The translations under genes and the position numbers were made by a program. The notes under the pieces were generated by a model. That model ran no database searches. It was not told the DNA's origin and saw nothing but the letters and a program-made list of their open reading frames with translations. From positions 1-64,000 of the forward strand of contig NZ_QQAV01000009.1 in the NCBI RefSeq assembly GCF_003350475.1: 64,000 nucleotides of DNA, read 5' to 3'. The stretch's first letter is position 1. Each line of letters begins with the position of its first letter. Below, in pieces: positions 16,515 to 26,847 of the stretch. This stretch comes from Pseudacidovorax intermedius. Its GTDB lineage: Bacteria; Pseudomonadota; Gammaproteobacteria; Burkholderiales; Burkholderiaceae_C.

Positions 16515-18515
16515 ATGAGCAGCAGCTCGGCTTCCACCATCCAGTCCGTGCTCGTCGAAAACCGCGTCTTCGAGCCGAGCGCCCAGGCGCAGCAGGGCGC
16601 CCGCGTGTCGGGCATGGCGGCCTACCAGGCGCTGTGCGACGAGGCGGCCAAGGACTTCGACGGCTTCTGGGCCCGCCACGCCCGCGAGCACCTGAACTGG
16701 ACCAAGCCCTTCAGCCGCACGCTCGACGAGTCGAATGCCCCTTTTTACAAGTGGTTCGACGACGGCGAGCTCAACGCCAGCGCCAACTGCCTCGACCGCC
16801 ACATCGGCACACCGGTCGAGAACAAGACGGCCATCGTCTTCGAGGCCGACGACGGCACGGTCACCCACGTCACCTACAAGGAGCTGCTTTCGCGCGTGAG
16901 CCGCTTCGCCAACGCGCTCAAGGCGCAGGGCATCGGCAAGGGCGACCGCGTGATCGTCTACATGCCCATGGGCGTGGAAGGCGTGGTCGCCATGCAGGCG
17001 TGCGCCCGCATCGGCGCGACGCACAGCGTGGTGTTCGGCGGCTTCTCGGCCAAGGCGCTCAACGAGCGGATCATCGACGCTGGTGCCGTGGCGGTGATCA
17101 CGGCCAACTACCAGCTGCGCGGCGGCAAGGAGCTGCCGCTCAAGGCCATCGTGGACGACGGCATCGCCCTGGGCGGCTGCACCACGCTCAAGACGGTGCT
17201 GGTGTACGAGCGTACGCCCTCGGCCTGGAACAAGGTCGAAGGCCGCGACAAGACCTTTGCCGAGGCGCTGCAAGGGCAGGGCGACGACTGCCCGCCGGTG
17301 GCGGTGGGCGCGGAGCATCCGCTCTTCATCCTCTACACCTCCGGCTCCACCGGCAAGCCCAAGGGCGTGCAGCACGCCACCGGCGGCTATCTGCTGTGGG
17401 CCAAGATGACGATGGAATGGACCTTCGACATCCGGCCCGAAGACGTGTTCTGGTGCACGGCCGACATCGGCTGGATCACCGGCCACACCTACGTGGCCTA
17501 CGGCCCGCTGGCGGCGGGCGCGACGCAGGTGGTGTTCGAAGGCATTCCCACGTACCCGAACGCTGGCCGCTTCTGGCAGATGATCGAGAAGCACAAGGTC
17601 AGCATCTTCTACACGGCGCCCACGGCCATCCGATCGCTAATCAAGGCGGCCGAGTCGGACGAGAAGGTGCATCCCAAGAATTGGGATCTGTCGTCGCTGC
17701 GCATCCTGGGTTCGGTGGGCGAGCCCATCAACCCCGAGGCCTGGATGTGGTACCACCGGAACATCGGCCACGAGCGCTGCCCCATCGTCGACACCTTCTG
17801 GCAGACCGAGACCGGCGGCCACGTGATCACGCCGCTGCCGGGCGCCACGCCGCTGGTGCCGGGCTCCTGCACGCTGCCGCTGCCGGGCATCATGGCCGCC
17901 ATCGTGGACGAGACGGGAAAGGACCTGCCCAATGGCGCCGGCGGCATGCTGGTCATCAAGCGGCCCTGGCCCTCGATGATCCGCACCATCTGGAACGACC
18001 CCGAGCGCTTCAAGAAGAGCTACTTCCCCGAGGAGATGGGCGGCACCATCTACCTGGCCGGCGACGGCGCGGTGCGCAGCGAGGACCGCGGCTACTTCCG
18101 CATCACGGGCCGCATCGACGACGTGCTGAATGTGTCGGGCCACCGTCTGGGCACCATGGAGATCGAATCGGCCCTGGTCGCCAAGACCGACCTGGTGGCC
18201 GAGGCCGCCGTGGTGGGCCGCCCTGACGATGTGACGGGCGAGGCAGTCTGCGCCTTCGTCGTGCTCAAACGCGGCCGCCCTACCGGCGAAGAGGCCAAGC
18301 AGATCGCCAACGAGCTGCGCAACTGGGTCGCGAAGGAAATCGGCCCCATCGCCAAGCCCAAGGACATCCGCTTCGGCGACAACCTGCCCAAGACCCGCAG
18401 CGGCAAGATCATGCGCCGCCTGCTGCGCAGCATCGCCAAGGGCGAGGCGATCACGCAGGACACCTCGACGCTGGAGAACCCGGCGATCCTGGAGCAGCTC
18501 GCGCAGACCAACTGA
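16515..18515 (+). CDS. acs: acetyl-CoA synthetase
   Basis: The 666-residue AMP-forming ligase makes acetyl-CoA from acetate, ATP and CoA. The adenylation P-loop is [16 protein letters not shown] (about residues 270-285). FWQTETGGH and the catalytic C-terminal lysine in [13 protein letters not shown] are present; that lysine is the usual acetylation-control site. Length (about 650) and the absence of a signal peptide are typical. It is monocistronic, divergent from vapBC, and followed by a GC-rich inverted repeat (18524-18544) without a T-tract. Confidence 0.97.
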   Translation: MSSSSASTIQSVLVENRVFEPSAQAQQGARVSGMAAYQALCDEAAKDFDGFWARHAREHLNWTKPFSRTLDESNAPFYKWFDDGELNASANCLDRHIGTPVENKTAIVFEADDGTVTHVTYKELLSRVSRFANALKAQGIGKGDRVIVYMPMGVEGVVAMQACARIGATHSVVFGGFSAKALNERIIDAGAVAVITANYQLRGGKELPLKAIVDDGIALGGCTTLKTVLVYERTPSAWNKVEGRDKTFAEALQGQGDDCPPVAVGAEHPLFILYTSGSTGKPKGVQHATGGYLLWAKMTMEWTFDIRPEDVFWCTADIGWITGHTYVAYGPLAAGATQVVFEGIPTYPNAGRFWQMIEKHKVSIFYTAPTAIRSLIKAAESDEKVHPKNWDLSSLRILGSVGEPINPEAWMWYHRNIGHERCPIVDTFWQTETGGHVITPLPGATPLVPGSCTLPLPGIMAAIVDETGKDLPNGAGGMLVIKRPWPSMIRTIWNDPERFKKSYFPEEMGGTIYLAGDGAVRSEDRGYFRITGRIDDVLNVSGHRLGTMEIESALVAKTDLVAEAAVVGRPDDVTGEAVCAFVVLKRGRPTGEEAKQIANELRNWVAKEIGPIAKPKDIRFGDNLPKTRSGKIMRRLLRSIAKGEAITQDTSTLENPAILEQLAQTN

Positions 18516-18700
18516 GCGCGGCCGGCGCGGGCGGGCGCCGCGCCCCCGCCGCTGCAACACGGCGGCTGCAAAGATTTGTCACCGTGCTTACAACCAAAGT
18601 GCGGGTAGATGCGTATTGCGCGTCCGCTGGTCAGGAGCTGTTTAAGATCGGGCGCCATCGCGTTGCCTTTCGGTAGCGATTTTTCACAAAGCCCCGACCC

Positions 18701-19705
18701 ATGATCCTCGTCACCGGAGGCGCCGGCTTCATCGGCTCCCACACCTGCGTCGCGCTGGCGGCGGCGAACCGTGCCTTCGTCGTCCTCGACAACTTCGACA
18801 ACAGCCGGCCTGATGTGCTCACGCGCGTGGGCCAGATCATCGGCCGCGAGGTGCCCTTCGTGGAGGGCGACGTGCGCGACGAGGCGCTGGTGCGGCGGGT
18901 GCTGGCGGAGCACGGCATCACGGCCGTCATCCATTTCGCGGCGCTCAAGGCGGTGGGCGAGTCCATGGCGCAGCCGTTGCGCTACTACGACAACAACGTC
19001 GCGGGCACCGTGACGCTGCTGCGGGCCATGCAGGCCTCCGGCGTGCGGCAGATGGTGTTCTCGTCCTCGGCCACCGTGTACGGCGACCCCGACACCGTGC
19101 CCGTGCGCGAGGACTTTCCCTTCCGTCCGGCCAACGTCTATGGCCACACCAAGGCCATGATGGAGCAGATGCTGGCCGACCTGTGCGCGGCCGAGCCCGA
19201 CTGGCGGGTGGCGCGCCTGCGCTACTTCAACCCGGTGGGCGCCCACGAGAGCGGCCTCATTGGCGAAGACCCGCAGGGCATTCCCAACAACCTGATGCCC
19301 TATGTGGCCCAGGTGGCCGTGGGCCAGCGCGCCGAGCTGAGCGTGTTCGGCAACGACTACCCCACGCCCGATGGCACCGGCGTGCGCGACTACATCCACG
19401 TGATGGACCTGGCCGAAGGCCATGTCGCCGCGCTCGACCACCTTGACCGCCAGGCTGGCCTGCTGACCGTGAATCTGGGCACCGGCCGGCCGGCTTCCGT
19501 GCTGGACCTGGTCAAGGCCTTCGAGCGGGCCTGTGGCAAGCCCATTCCGTACAAGGTGGCGCCGCGCCGCGCGGGCGACGTGGCCGAATACTGGGCCGAC
19601 CCGGCGCTCGCACGAGAATTGCTCGGTTGGCAGACCCGCCGCGACCTCGACAGCATGTGCGCCGACGCCTGGCGCTGGCAGAGTGGCCGCGCGGCCGCCG
19701 CTTGA
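18701..19705 (+). CDS. galE: UDP-glucose 4-epimerase
   Basis: The 334-residue extended SDR enzyme interconverts UDP-glucose and UDP-galactose. It begins with the NAD-binding motif GGAGFIGSHT and carries SSSATVYG and the catalytic YGHTK motif near residue 147. RYFNPVGAHESG and GTGVRDYIHVMDLA are strongly GalE-like. Length is normal. manC follows 30 nt downstream, so the two probably form a nucleotide-sugar operon feeding exopolysaccharide or LPS. Confidence 0.95.
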   Translation: MILVTGGAGFIGSHTCVALAAANRAFVVLDNFDNSRPDVLTRVGQIIGREVPFVEGDVRDEALVRRVLAEHGITAVIHFAALKAVGESMAQPLRYYDNNVAGTVTLLRAMQASGVRQMVFSSSATVYGDPDTVPVREDFPFRPANVYGHTKAMMEQMLADLCAAEPDWRVARLRYFNPVGAHESGLIGEDPQGIPNNLMPYVAQVAVGQRAELSVFGNDYPTPDGTGVRDYIHVMDLAEGHVAALDHLDRQAGLLTVNLGTGRPASVLDLVKAFERACGKPIPYKVAPRRAGDVAEYWADPALARELLGWQTRRDLDSMCADAWRWQSGRAAAA

Positions 19706-19735
19706 TCCTTTTTGATTGCCTACTCCTCTGCCACC

Positions 19736-21163
19736 ATGATTCCAGTCATCCTCTCCGGCGGCTCCGGCACGCGACTCTGGCCGCTGTCGCGCGCGGGCTA
19801 CCCCAAGCAGTTCCTGGGTCTCACCGAAGAGCAGACGCTGTTCCAGCTCACCGCGGCGCGCCTGGCGGGCCTGAACGGCAACGCGCCGGTGCGGCCGCTG
19901 GTGGTGTGCAATGAAGGCCACCGCTTCATCGTGGCCGAGCAGCTGCGCGAGAAGGGCCTGAGCGCCCATGCCATCGTGCTGGAGCCGGTGGCGCGCAATA
20001 CGGCGCCGGCCATTGCTGCCGCCGCCGTGACCGCGATGGCCGATGGCCAGGACCCGGTGCTGCTGGTGCTGGCCGCCGACCATGCCATTCCCGACACCGC
20101 CGCCTTCCACGAGACCGTGCGCGCCGGCCTGTCCGCGGCCGAAGCGGGCAAGCTGGTCACCTTCGGCATCGTGCCGACGGCGCCCGAGACGGGCTACGGC
20201 TACATCAGCGTTGCCAACCGCATCGATGCCGCGGCGCCGGTGGCGCCCATGGCCGTGCAGGCCTTCGTCGAGAAGCCCGACCTGCAGACCGCCCAGGGCT
20301 ACCTGGAGGGTGGCCGGCACCTGTGGAACAGCGGCATGTTCCTGTTCAAGGCTTCGGCCTACCTGCAGGAGCTGGAGCGCTTTGCGCCCGCCATCGCCCG
20401 CGCCGCGCGCGAGGCGGTCGAGAAGGGCAAGAAGGACCTGGACTTCGTGCGCCTGGACGCCGAGGCCTTCGCCACCTCGCCCGAGGACTCCATCGACTAC
20501 GCCGTGATGGAGCGGACCGACAAGGCCGTGGTCGTGCCGCTGCGCGCTGGCTGGAGCGACGTGGGTGCCTGGAACGCCGTGTGGGAAGTCAGCGCCAAGG
20601 ACGCCCAGGGCAACGCCTTCCGCGGCGACGTGGTGGCCCACGAGGTGCGCAACAGCCATGTGCATGCCGAGCACCGCCTGGTGTCTGTACTGGGCATCCA
20701 GGACGTGGTGGTCGTCGAGACGGCCGACGCCGTGCTGGTGGCCAGCAAGTCCAGAGTGCAGGACGTCAAGAAGATCGTCGAGAAGCTCAAGGCCGACGGC
20801 CGCTCCGAGGCCTCGGCCCACCGCAAGGTCTACCGGCCCTGGGGCGCCTACGACTCCATCGACCATGGCGACCGCTACCAGGTCAAGTGCATCACGGTGA
20901 AGCCCGGCGAGAAGCTGTCGGTGCAGATGCACCACCACCGCGCCGAGCACTGGATCGTGGTGTCGGGCACGGCCAAGGTGCAGATCGGCGACAAGGAGAT
21001 CCTGCTCTCCGAAAACCAGTCCACCTACATCCCGCTGGGCGTGATCCACGCGCTGGAGAACCCCGGCAAGATCCCGCTGGAGCTGATCGAAGTGCAGTCG
21101 GGGGCCTACCTGGGCGAGGACGACATCGTCCGCTTCTCCGACCGCTACGGCCGCGTGGGCTGA
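19736..21163 (+). CDS. manC: mannose-1-phosphate guanylyltransferase/mannose-6-phosphate isomerase
   Basis: This 475-residue protein has an N-terminal nucleotidyltransferase domain (residues 1 to about 285; [19 protein letters not shown], then FVEKPD) and a C-terminal cupin isomerase domain (about 350-470; [15 protein letters not shown] and [14 protein letters not shown]). It makes GDP-mannose for surface polysaccharide and for GDP-fucose, so it connects functionally to the fcl gene at the left end. ATG 19736 fits the family start; an in-frame TTG 24 nt upstream is less likely. It follows galE closely. Confidence 0.95.
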   Translation: MIPVILSGGSGTRLWPLSRAGYPKQFLGLTEEQTLFQLTAARLAGLNGNAPVRPLVVCNEGHRFIVAEQLREKGLSAHAIVLEPVARNTAPAIAAAAVTAMADGQDPVLLVLAADHAIPDTAAFHETVRAGLSAAEAGKLVTFGIVPTAPETGYGYISVANRIDAAAPVAPMAVQAFVEKPDLQTAQGYLEGGRHLWNSGMFLFKASAYLQELERFAPAIARAAREAVEKGKKDLDFVRLDAEAFATSPEDSIDYAVMERTDKAVVVPLRAGWSDVGAWNAVWEVSAKDAQGNAFRGDVVAHEVRNSHVHAEHRLVSVLGIQDVVVVETADAVLVASKSRVQDVKKIVEKLKADGRSEASAHRKVYRPWGAYDSIDHGDRYQVKCITVKPGEKLSVQMHHHRAEHWIVVSGTAKVQIGDKEILLSENQSTYIPLGVIHALENPGKIPLELIEVQSGAYLGEDDIVRFSDRYGRVG

Positions 21164-21176
21164 GCGTCGCGCCTTC

Positions 21177-21207
21177 GCCGGCCGCGGCTGTCTGGTGCGC
21201 GGCCGGC
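21177..21207 (+). terminator. GC-rich hairpin after manC
   Basis: GCCGGCCGCG (21177-21186) and CGCGGCCGGC (21198-21207) form a perfect 10-bp stem with an 11-nt loop, starting 14 nt after the manC stop. There is no T-tract, so intrinsic termination is uncertain. Confidence 0.4.
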
Positions 21208-21299
21208 CCACACCGGGCGGCGCCCGTGGCCGACACGGCCGCGCGGCCCGGCCGATGTACAACCCGGGGCTTTCCACATCGAAAAAGAGAGGAAGCCCC

Positions 21300-21854
21300 A
21301 TGGGTGTGCGCTCCATCGTCCTGTTCGTCATCGCCATCGTCATCGCGGCCCTTGCCGCGCTGAACTGGGGCACGCTGTCGGCGCCCACCGCCATGTCGCT
21401 GGGTGTCACTACGGTCACGGCGCCGCTGGGTCTGGTCATGCTGGGCCTGACCGTGCTGCTGGCCGCCTTCTTCCTGGCCTATGTGCTGTGGCTACAGGGC
21501 ACGGTGCTGCTGGACGCCCGTCGGCACACCAAGGAACTGCAGGCCCAGCGCGAGCTGGCCGACAAGGCCGAGGCCAGCCGCTTCACCGAGCTGCGCACCT
21601 TCCTCGAAACGCAGGAAAACGCCCACATGGCCCGCAATGGCGAGCGCCATGCTGCCCTGCTGGCCCGCATCGAACAGCTCGAAACCGCCCTGCGCCAACG
21701 TGCGGAGCAGGCGGACAACACGCTGGCTGCGCACATCGGCCAGCTGGAAGACCGGCTGGATCGGCGGGCCGCTGCCGCGACCGCATCGACGCCCGTGGCC
21801 GTGACGCCGCTCAGCGCCGCGCCGGCGCCGGTGGCCTTCGACCCGCGTCCCTGA
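21300..21854 (+). CDS. LapA-like two-helix membrane protein with coiled coil
   Basis: The 184-residue product has two transmembrane segments (about residues 5-23 and 40-66). A cytoplasmic coiled coil (about 75-155) follows, then a short Pro/Ala-rich tail. Two N-terminal helices joined by a short loop, followed by a coiled coil, match the LapA/DUF1049 envelope-protein pattern. The start at 21300 is chosen because AGAGAGGAAG lies upstream. The precise role is unknown. Confidence 0.7.
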   Translation: MGVRSIVLFVIAIVIAALAALNWGTLSAPTAMSLGVTTVTAPLGLVMLGLTVLLAAFFLAYVLWLQGTVLLDARRHTKELQAQRELADKAEASRFTELRTFLETQENAHMARNGERHAALLARIEQLETALRQRAEQADNTLAAHIGQLEDRLDRRAAAATASTPVAVTPLSAAPAPVAFDPRP

Positions 21855-21972
21855 GCGCGCACAGGGTGGCTGCGGACCGCGGCCACCGCCTCGGAGACAG
21901 GGGCGGACCGGAGGGGCCGGTACAGTGCTCGTTTCGCATATCCGACGAGACAGCCCCGAAAGGACGCCCGCA

Positions 21973-22890
21973 ATGACCACCCCCTCCCTCGACTTCAACG
22001 GCCGCGTGGCCATCGTGACCGGCGCCGGCGGCGGCCTGGGCCGCCAGCATGCGCTGGCCCTGGCGCGTCGCGGCGCCAAGGTGCTGATCAACGACCTGGG
22101 CGGCGCGGTGGACGGGCAGGGCGGCTCGGCCACGGCCGCGGAGCGCGTTGCGCAGGAGATCCGCGACATGGGCGGCGAGGCGCTGGCCAATGGCGCTTCG
22201 GTGACCGACTTCGCCGCCGTGCAGGCGATGGTGCAGCAGGCGGTGGACGCCTGGGGCCGTGTCGACGTGCTGGTCAACAACGCCGGCATCCTGCGCGACA
22301 AGAGCTTCAGCAAGATGGAGTTGGACGACTTCCGCCTGGTGGTGGACGTGCACCTGATGGGCGCCGTGCACTGCACCAAGGCCGTGTGGCAGATCATGAA
22401 TGCGCAGAAGTACGGCCGCATCGTCATGACCAGCTCCTCCTCGGGCCTGTACGGCAACTTCGGCCAGAGCAACTACGGCGCCGCCAAGATGGCGCTGGTG
22501 GGCCTGATGCAGACGCTGAGCCTGGAAGGCGCGAAGAACAACATCCACGTCAACTGCCTGGCGCCCACGGCCGCCACGCGCATGACCGAGGGCCTGATGC
22601 CGCAGGAGGTGCTGGACGCCCTCAAGCCCGAGGCCGTGGTGCCGGCCATGCTGGTGCTGGCGCACGAGTCGGCGCCCACGCGCACGGTGCTGTGCGCCGG
22701 CGCCGGCACCTTCGAGGCCGCGCACATCACGCTGACGCAGGGCGTGCACCTGGGCCTGGGCGACACGGTGCCCGAGCAACTGGCGGCGCGCCTGGCCGAG
22801 GTGACCGACCGCAACGGCGAGCAGGTGCCGCAGAGCGGCTCCGCCCAGGGCACCAACGAGGTCAGCCAGGCGATGGCCGCACGCCGCTGA
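21973..22890 (+). CDS. SDR family NAD(P)-dependent oxidoreductase (3-hydroxyacyl-CoA dehydrogenase-like)
   Basis: The 305-residue classical SDR carries TGAGGGLGRQHALALARRGA for cofactor binding, LVNNAGILRDKSF, a catalytic Ser in MTSSSSGLYGNFGQ, and the YGAAK motif. The RDKSF motif and the overall length resemble the dehydrogenase half of peroxisomal multifunctional enzyme 2, which suggests fatty-acyl or steroid-like substrates. ATG 21973 is placed so that the protein begins just before the Rossmann fold. Its 3' end overlaps the convergent EF-hand gene by 29 bp. Confidence 0.88.
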   Translation: MTTPSLDFNGRVAIVTGAGGGLGRQHALALARRGAKVLINDLGGAVDGQGGSATAAERVAQEIRDMGGEALANGASVTDFAAVQAMVQQAVDAWGRVDVLVNNAGILRDKSFSKMELDDFRLVVDVHLMGAVHCTKAVWQIMNAQKYGRIVMTSSSSGLYGNFGQSNYGAAKMALVGLMQTLSLEGAKNNIHVNCLAPTAATRMTEGLMPQEVLDALKPEAVVPAMLVLAHESAPTRTVLCAGAGTFEAAHITLTQGVHLGLGDTVPEQLAARLAEVTDRNGEQVPQSGSAQGTNEVSQAMAARR

Positions 22891-25129
22891 GTGCGGGCGC
22901 GCCCACCGGGGCGCGGAGCCCCGGCGCCGCCGCCGGTACGGTGCCGGTGGGCCTCATCGTCTCGGGCAGGTGGCGGTCGAACCAGCCCGTGCGCCAGCCC
23001 CACACCAAGAGAGCGGCGGCAACCACCAGCACACCCAGTCCCACCAGCCAGCCGCTGCTGCGGTCGGCATAGGGATCCTGCAGCACGCGCTTGGCCCCAT
23101 GGGGCAGTTTGGCCATCCGCGACAACGAGCCGCCGAGCCGCACGCTCACCTTCATGCGGCCGTTGATGGCCCAGCCGCTCGCATCCAGGATCGGGCCCAG
23201 GCTGCGCTGGCGCAGCTTGATCCAGGCGATCAGCATGCTCGGCCCCGAGATGGCCACCACCACGCCGACCAGCGCGATGGGAATCCACGGCCCCAGGTCG
23301 ACGAACTTGGTGAACATCGCCACCAGCACCGCGCTGATGCTGCCCATGGCCACGCCCAGCGCGGCCACGGTGCCCACGTCGATGCGGCCGGGCAGCTTGG
23401 GCAGCGCCGCAGGCTGGCCGGCGGTGGCCGGCGGCACGGCCTTGTCGGCCGTGGCCACGGTGGTCGCCACGCTGCTCAGGCTGGCCTGAGCCGTGGCCTC
23501 GCTGGCAGCGGCGCGCTTTGCCACCTGCTCCTCGACCAGTCGGATGAACTTCTTGTAGGGCGCCACGAAGGCCTGCGCCACGCTCGTCGGGTTGTCGATC
23601 AGCTGGGTGATGGTGGCGTCCCAGTCCTTGCCTTCGCGGTCGTAGAACACGCCGTTGCGTCCGACGAAGAGGAAGTCGGTGTCGCCCGCGGTGAAGGCGG
23701 CCACGATGGTCTGCTTGTCCTTGCCGCGGGTGCATTCGCAGTAGGCCAGGCAGGTCTTGGCCAGGCCGGCCAGCATGGCGTGCTTCTTGGCGTCGGCGAC
23801 CCGCACCACCAGGTCGCAGCTACGGCCGTCCAGGTACAGGCGACCGGCCTGGAAGATGGCACCCCGCCGCGCGTAGAAGTCCTCGAACGAGACGAAGTTG
23901 CGCAGCAGCCGGTACAGGTCGCGCTTGAAGCGCAGCAGCCGTTCCAGATCGACGAGGCGCTTGTTGTGGGCCTCTTCGGCCTCGTCCTGGGTGAGCAGGG
24001 CCAGCACGGCTTCTTCGGCCGCAAGCCAGGTTTCCAGTTTCTCGGGCGGGGTGTCGGCGGCGCTGCCCAGCTGGGTGGACGGGCGGCTCGCCAGCCAGCG
24101 GCGGCAGGGCGCCAGCCGTTCGCGCAGCAACGCCCACTGACCCTCGTCGATGGCTTCGAGGGCCTCGCCCAGCAGCGGCGCGACGGCGCGCTCGCGCAAC
24201 TTGGTCAGGGCCTCGGCCCAGGCCGGGTTGACGCGCCCGGCCATGGGCAGGGTGCGGCCGGGCGCCACCGGCGCCAGGGGCAGGGCAATGAGCGCAGGGG
24301 AATGGGTGTCGATGGCGCTGCCCGCCAGCGCGTCGTAGGCCGCGGCCGCCGGGTTGAGGGCGGGCACGGCCTGCGGGTCGAAGGCCGCCACGCTGCACCG
24401 GGCGAAGAAGTCGTCGACCTTGGCCTCGACCGCATCGAAGGCGGCCGCCGCTGCCAGCGTGGCCTCGCCGAGCGGCATGGTGGCATCGTCACTCACCGCC
24501 TTGGCCTGCCAGTCTGCCAGGGCGTGCGCCTGCTTGAAGAAGGCTTCGGCCTGGGTGCGCTGGATGCCCATGGCGCCGCTGCGGTCGGCAACGCTGCCTT
24601 GCGTCCTGATGATCTGTTCGATGACGGCGCGGATCGCGTCGTCCTCGGCCGTCGCCGGCGTGATGACGCCGTCGCCGTTGAAGCGCAGTGAGGCCAGCAG
24701 TTCGCTGCGGCCGGTCACGTCTTCGAGCGTGAGCGCAGCAGCTTCGTCCTTCCCGACGATGCGCAGGATCCTCTTCGCTTCGGCCTGCAGCGCGCTGCTG
24801 TCGGCAATGTCGTGGGGGGAAAGGGTGTCGCCGCCAGCGATGAGCAACTGGGCATCGCGCAACTCGCGGCAGGCCCACTCGCACGCGGCGATCAGCTCGG
24901 GCGGCCGGATGCGGCCGTCGTCGTTGGTGTCGATGAGGGCGAGCGTGCGGCTGTCGAATTCCAGGCCCTGCACCGGGCAGGCCAGGGCGACCCACAGTTT
25001 GCGGTCCAGCTCGCCGATGTGGGCGATGTCCTCGCCCCGGCGGATCAGGACCTGGTCGACGCCGCCGGTGCGGGCGAATTCCCAGACATGGCGCCCGGGG
25101 GCCGCCACGTCCGGCGCATCAGCGCTCAA
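22862..25129 (-). CDS. EF-hand-containing membrane protein of unknown function
   Basis: The approximately 755-residue product has a canonical calcium loop, DTNDDGRIRPPE, at residues 67-78 and a second, shorter loop FNGDGVIT further on. The middle is long and helical. Near the C-terminus (from about 590) are two closely spaced hydrophobic helices and, about 90 residues later, a third (LVGLGVLVVAAALLVWGW), so it is probably anchored in the inner membrane by its C-terminus. No ATG fits the start of similarity. TTG 25129, which overlaps the stop of the HPF gene (TTGA), is the best start; GTG slightly downstream is an alternative. I know no described function. Confidence 0.7.
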   Translation of the reverse strand: MSADAPDVAAPGRHVWEFARTGGVDQVLIRRGEDIAHIGELDRKLWVALACPVQGLEFDSRTLALIDTNDDGRIRPPELIAACEWACRELRDAQLLIAGGDTLSPHDIADSSALQAEAKRILRIVGKDEAAALTLEDVTGRSELLASLRFNGDGVITPATAEDDAIRAVIEQIIRTQGSVADRSGAMGIQRTQAEAFFKQAHALADWQAKAVSDDATMPLGEATLAAAAAFDAVEAKVDDFFARCSVAAFDPQAVPALNPAAAAYDALAGSAIDTHSPALIALPLAPVAPGRTLPMAGRVNPAWAEALTKLRERAVAPLLGEALEAIDEGQWALLRERLAPCRRWLASRPSTQLGSAADTPPEKLETWLAAEEAVLALLTQDEAEEAHNKRLVDLERLLRFKRDLYRLLRNFVSFEDFYARRGAIFQAGRLYLDGRSCDLVVRVADAKKHAMLAGLAKTCLAYCECTRGKDKQTIVAAFTAGDTDFLFVGRNGVFYDREGKDWDATITQLIDNPTSVAQAFVAPYKKFIRLVEEQVAKRAAASEATAQASLSSVATTVATADKAVPPATAGQPAALPKLPGRIDVGTVAALGVAMGSISAVLVAMFTKFVDLGPWIPIALVGVVVAISGPSMLIAWIKLRQRSLGPILDASGWAINGRMKVSVRLGGSLSRMAKLPHGAKRVLQDPYADRSSGWLVGLGVLVVAAALLVWGWRTGWFDRHLPETMRPTGTVPAAAPGLRAPVGAPALSGVRPSPG

Positions 25130-25491
25130 TCGCCCAGGCCGGCGTCGATGCCGGCCGTGCGGATGGTGGTGCGGTCGCGGTGGTCGGTGCGCTTGCCGAT
25201 GGCGGTGTCCAGCGCGCGCTTGAGCTTGTCCAGGGCGCCGCGGAAGGCCTCGTCCTGCGTGGGCGCGTCCTGCGAGGTGGCGATGGGGGCATGGCCTGCG
25301 AGCCGGGCTTCCATGGTGCAGCGCTTGTCGGCCTGGCCGCCGCGGGCGGCGTTCTCGTCGCTCAGGTGCACCTCGACGCGGGTGACTTCCTCGGCAAAGC
25401 GGTGCAGTTGCTGACGCAGTTCGGCGTCGGCCCAGCGCTCCAGCGACTCCTTGTTCTCGATGCCGTTGCCGGTGTTGACCTGGATCTGCAT
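25126..25491 (-). CDS. HPF/RaiA family ribosome-associated protein
   Basis: The 121-residue protein resembles the sigma-54 modulation/ribosome hibernation factor domain. It has the beta-alpha-beta pattern MQIQVNTGNGIENKE..., a basic patch in RVEVHLSDENA, and a second helix rich in Lys and Arg (ALDKLKRALDTAIGKR). It should bind the 30S subunit and silence ribosomes in stress. It is short, with no long C-terminal dimerisation domain. ATG 25491 is fixed by AAAGGAG. Its stop overlaps the start of the EF-hand gene. Confidence 0.82.
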   Translation of the reverse strand: MQIQVNTGNGIENKESLERWADAELRQQLHRFAEEVTRVEVHLSDENAARGGQADKRCTMEARLAGHAPIATSQDAPTQDEAFRGALDKLKRALDTAIGKRTDHRDRTTIRTAGIDAGLGD

Positions 25492-25764
25492 GAAATGGGC
25501 TCCTTTGTCGGTGAGGGCCGGTCGGCAGGGATGCCATACCGGCCATGGGGACGAGCTTGCACTGTGCCCCAGCCCCGGGCGGGCCGGCGTAGGCCAAGGC
25601 CAATGCGTGCTTGCAGGCGAGGCCGGCGGCGAGCGGCGACAATCCGGCCCCTTCGCCGCCGTGGTGCGCTGCCGCGCCATGCCACACGGCCCCGCCCCGC
25701 GGCGGGCCGACGCGCCCTTGCCGCGCGCTTTCCTTCCCCTGTCTCCCTCGCCCCGACTGCTGCC

Positions 25765-26769
25765 ATGACGATCCAATGGTTTCCCGGCCACATGCATGCC
25801 ACCCGCAAGGCCATCACCGAGCGGATGAAGACCACCGACGTCGTGATCGAGCTGCTGGACGCGCGCCTGCCCGGCTCCAGCGCCAACCCGGCGCTGGCGG
25901 CCATCACGGCCAAGAAGCCGCGCCTGAAGATCCTCAACAAGCAGGACCTGGCCGACCCGGCCCGCACCGCCGAATGGCTGGCCCACTACCAGGCGCAGGA
26001 GGCCACCGGCGCCATCGCGCTGGACGCGAGCCAGACGCCGCCGGCCCAGCGCGCGGCCATCATCGAGGCCTGCCATCGCCTGTCGCCCAAGCGCGGCGGG
26101 CTGGCCAAGCCGATGCGGGTGCTGATCTGCGGCGTGCCCAACGTGGGCAAGTCCACGCTGATCAACACCCTGAGCCTCAAGCGCCAGGCCAAGGCCGCGG
26201 ACGAGGCCGGCGTGACCAAGCAGGAGCAGCGCATCCTGCTGGCCGACGATTTCTACCTGTACGACACGCCCGGCATGCTGTGGCCCAAGATCATCGTGCC
26301 CGAGAGCGGCGTGCGCCTGGCCGCCACCGGCGCCGTGGGCCGCAATGCCTACGACGACGAATCGGTGGCGCTGGACGTGCTGGCCTACCTCAAGGCCCAG
26401 TACACCGAGCCGCTGCGGGCCCGCTACAAGCTGCCGGCCGACAACGCCCAGCTGGCGCTGTGCACCCAGCCCGACGAGGACATCCTGGGCGCCATCGGCC
26501 GCAAGCGTGGTGCGCTGCTGGGCGGCGGCCGCATCGACATGCAGAAGGCGGCCGAGGCGGTGCTCACCGACCTGCGCGGTGGCGTGATCGGCCGCATCAC
26601 GCTGGAGACGGTCAACCAGTTCCTGGGCTGGCTGGCGGCGGGGCGCAAGGCCGAGGCCGAACTCAAGCGCCAGCGCGCCGCGGCCCTGCGCGCCCGGGGC
26701 CGAGGCCGTGATGCGGACGCCATCGAGCAGGACGAGAACTGGGGCGGTCCCGTGGACGAAGAGGGCTGA
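25765..26769 (+). CDS. ylqF: ribosome biogenesis GTPase YlqF/RbgA
   Basis: This 334-residue circularly permuted GTPase acts in late 50S assembly. The G motifs appear in permuted order: NKQDLAD (G4) comes before GVPNVGKSTLIN (G1), then DTPGML (G3). The N-terminal WFPGHMHATRKAI is the RbgA signature. ATG 25765 opens exactly at that signature; the frame is open upstream through non-coding sequence. A charged tail ends the protein. It stands divergent from the hpf gene. Confidence 0.95.
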   Translation: MTIQWFPGHMHATRKAITERMKTTDVVIELLDARLPGSSANPALAAITAKKPRLKILNKQDLADPARTAEWLAHYQAQEATGAIALDASQTPPAQRAAIIEACHRLSPKRGGLAKPMRVLICGVPNVGKSTLINTLSLKRQAKAADEAGVTKQEQRILLADDFYLYDTPGMLWPKIIVPESGVRLAATGAVGRNAYDDESVALDVLAYLKAQYTEPLRARYKLPADNAQLALCTQPDEDILGAIGRKRGALLGGGRIDMQKAAEAVLTDLRGGVIGRITLETVNQFLGWLAAGRKAEAELKRQRAAALRARGRGRDADAIEQDENWGGPVDEEG

Positions 26770-26847
26770 GCGCCTTCTGCCTTTCATCTCCGCCCGCCTC
26801 GTCCGCTCGGCGCGATGGGCTTTCCGCTTTTCTCTGCTCCGATTCCC

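Noticed and set aside
18092-21439. 1115-codon minus-strand frame under galE and manC
   Set aside because: Composition is that of an antisense shadow; both plus-strand genes have full sets of catalytic motifs.
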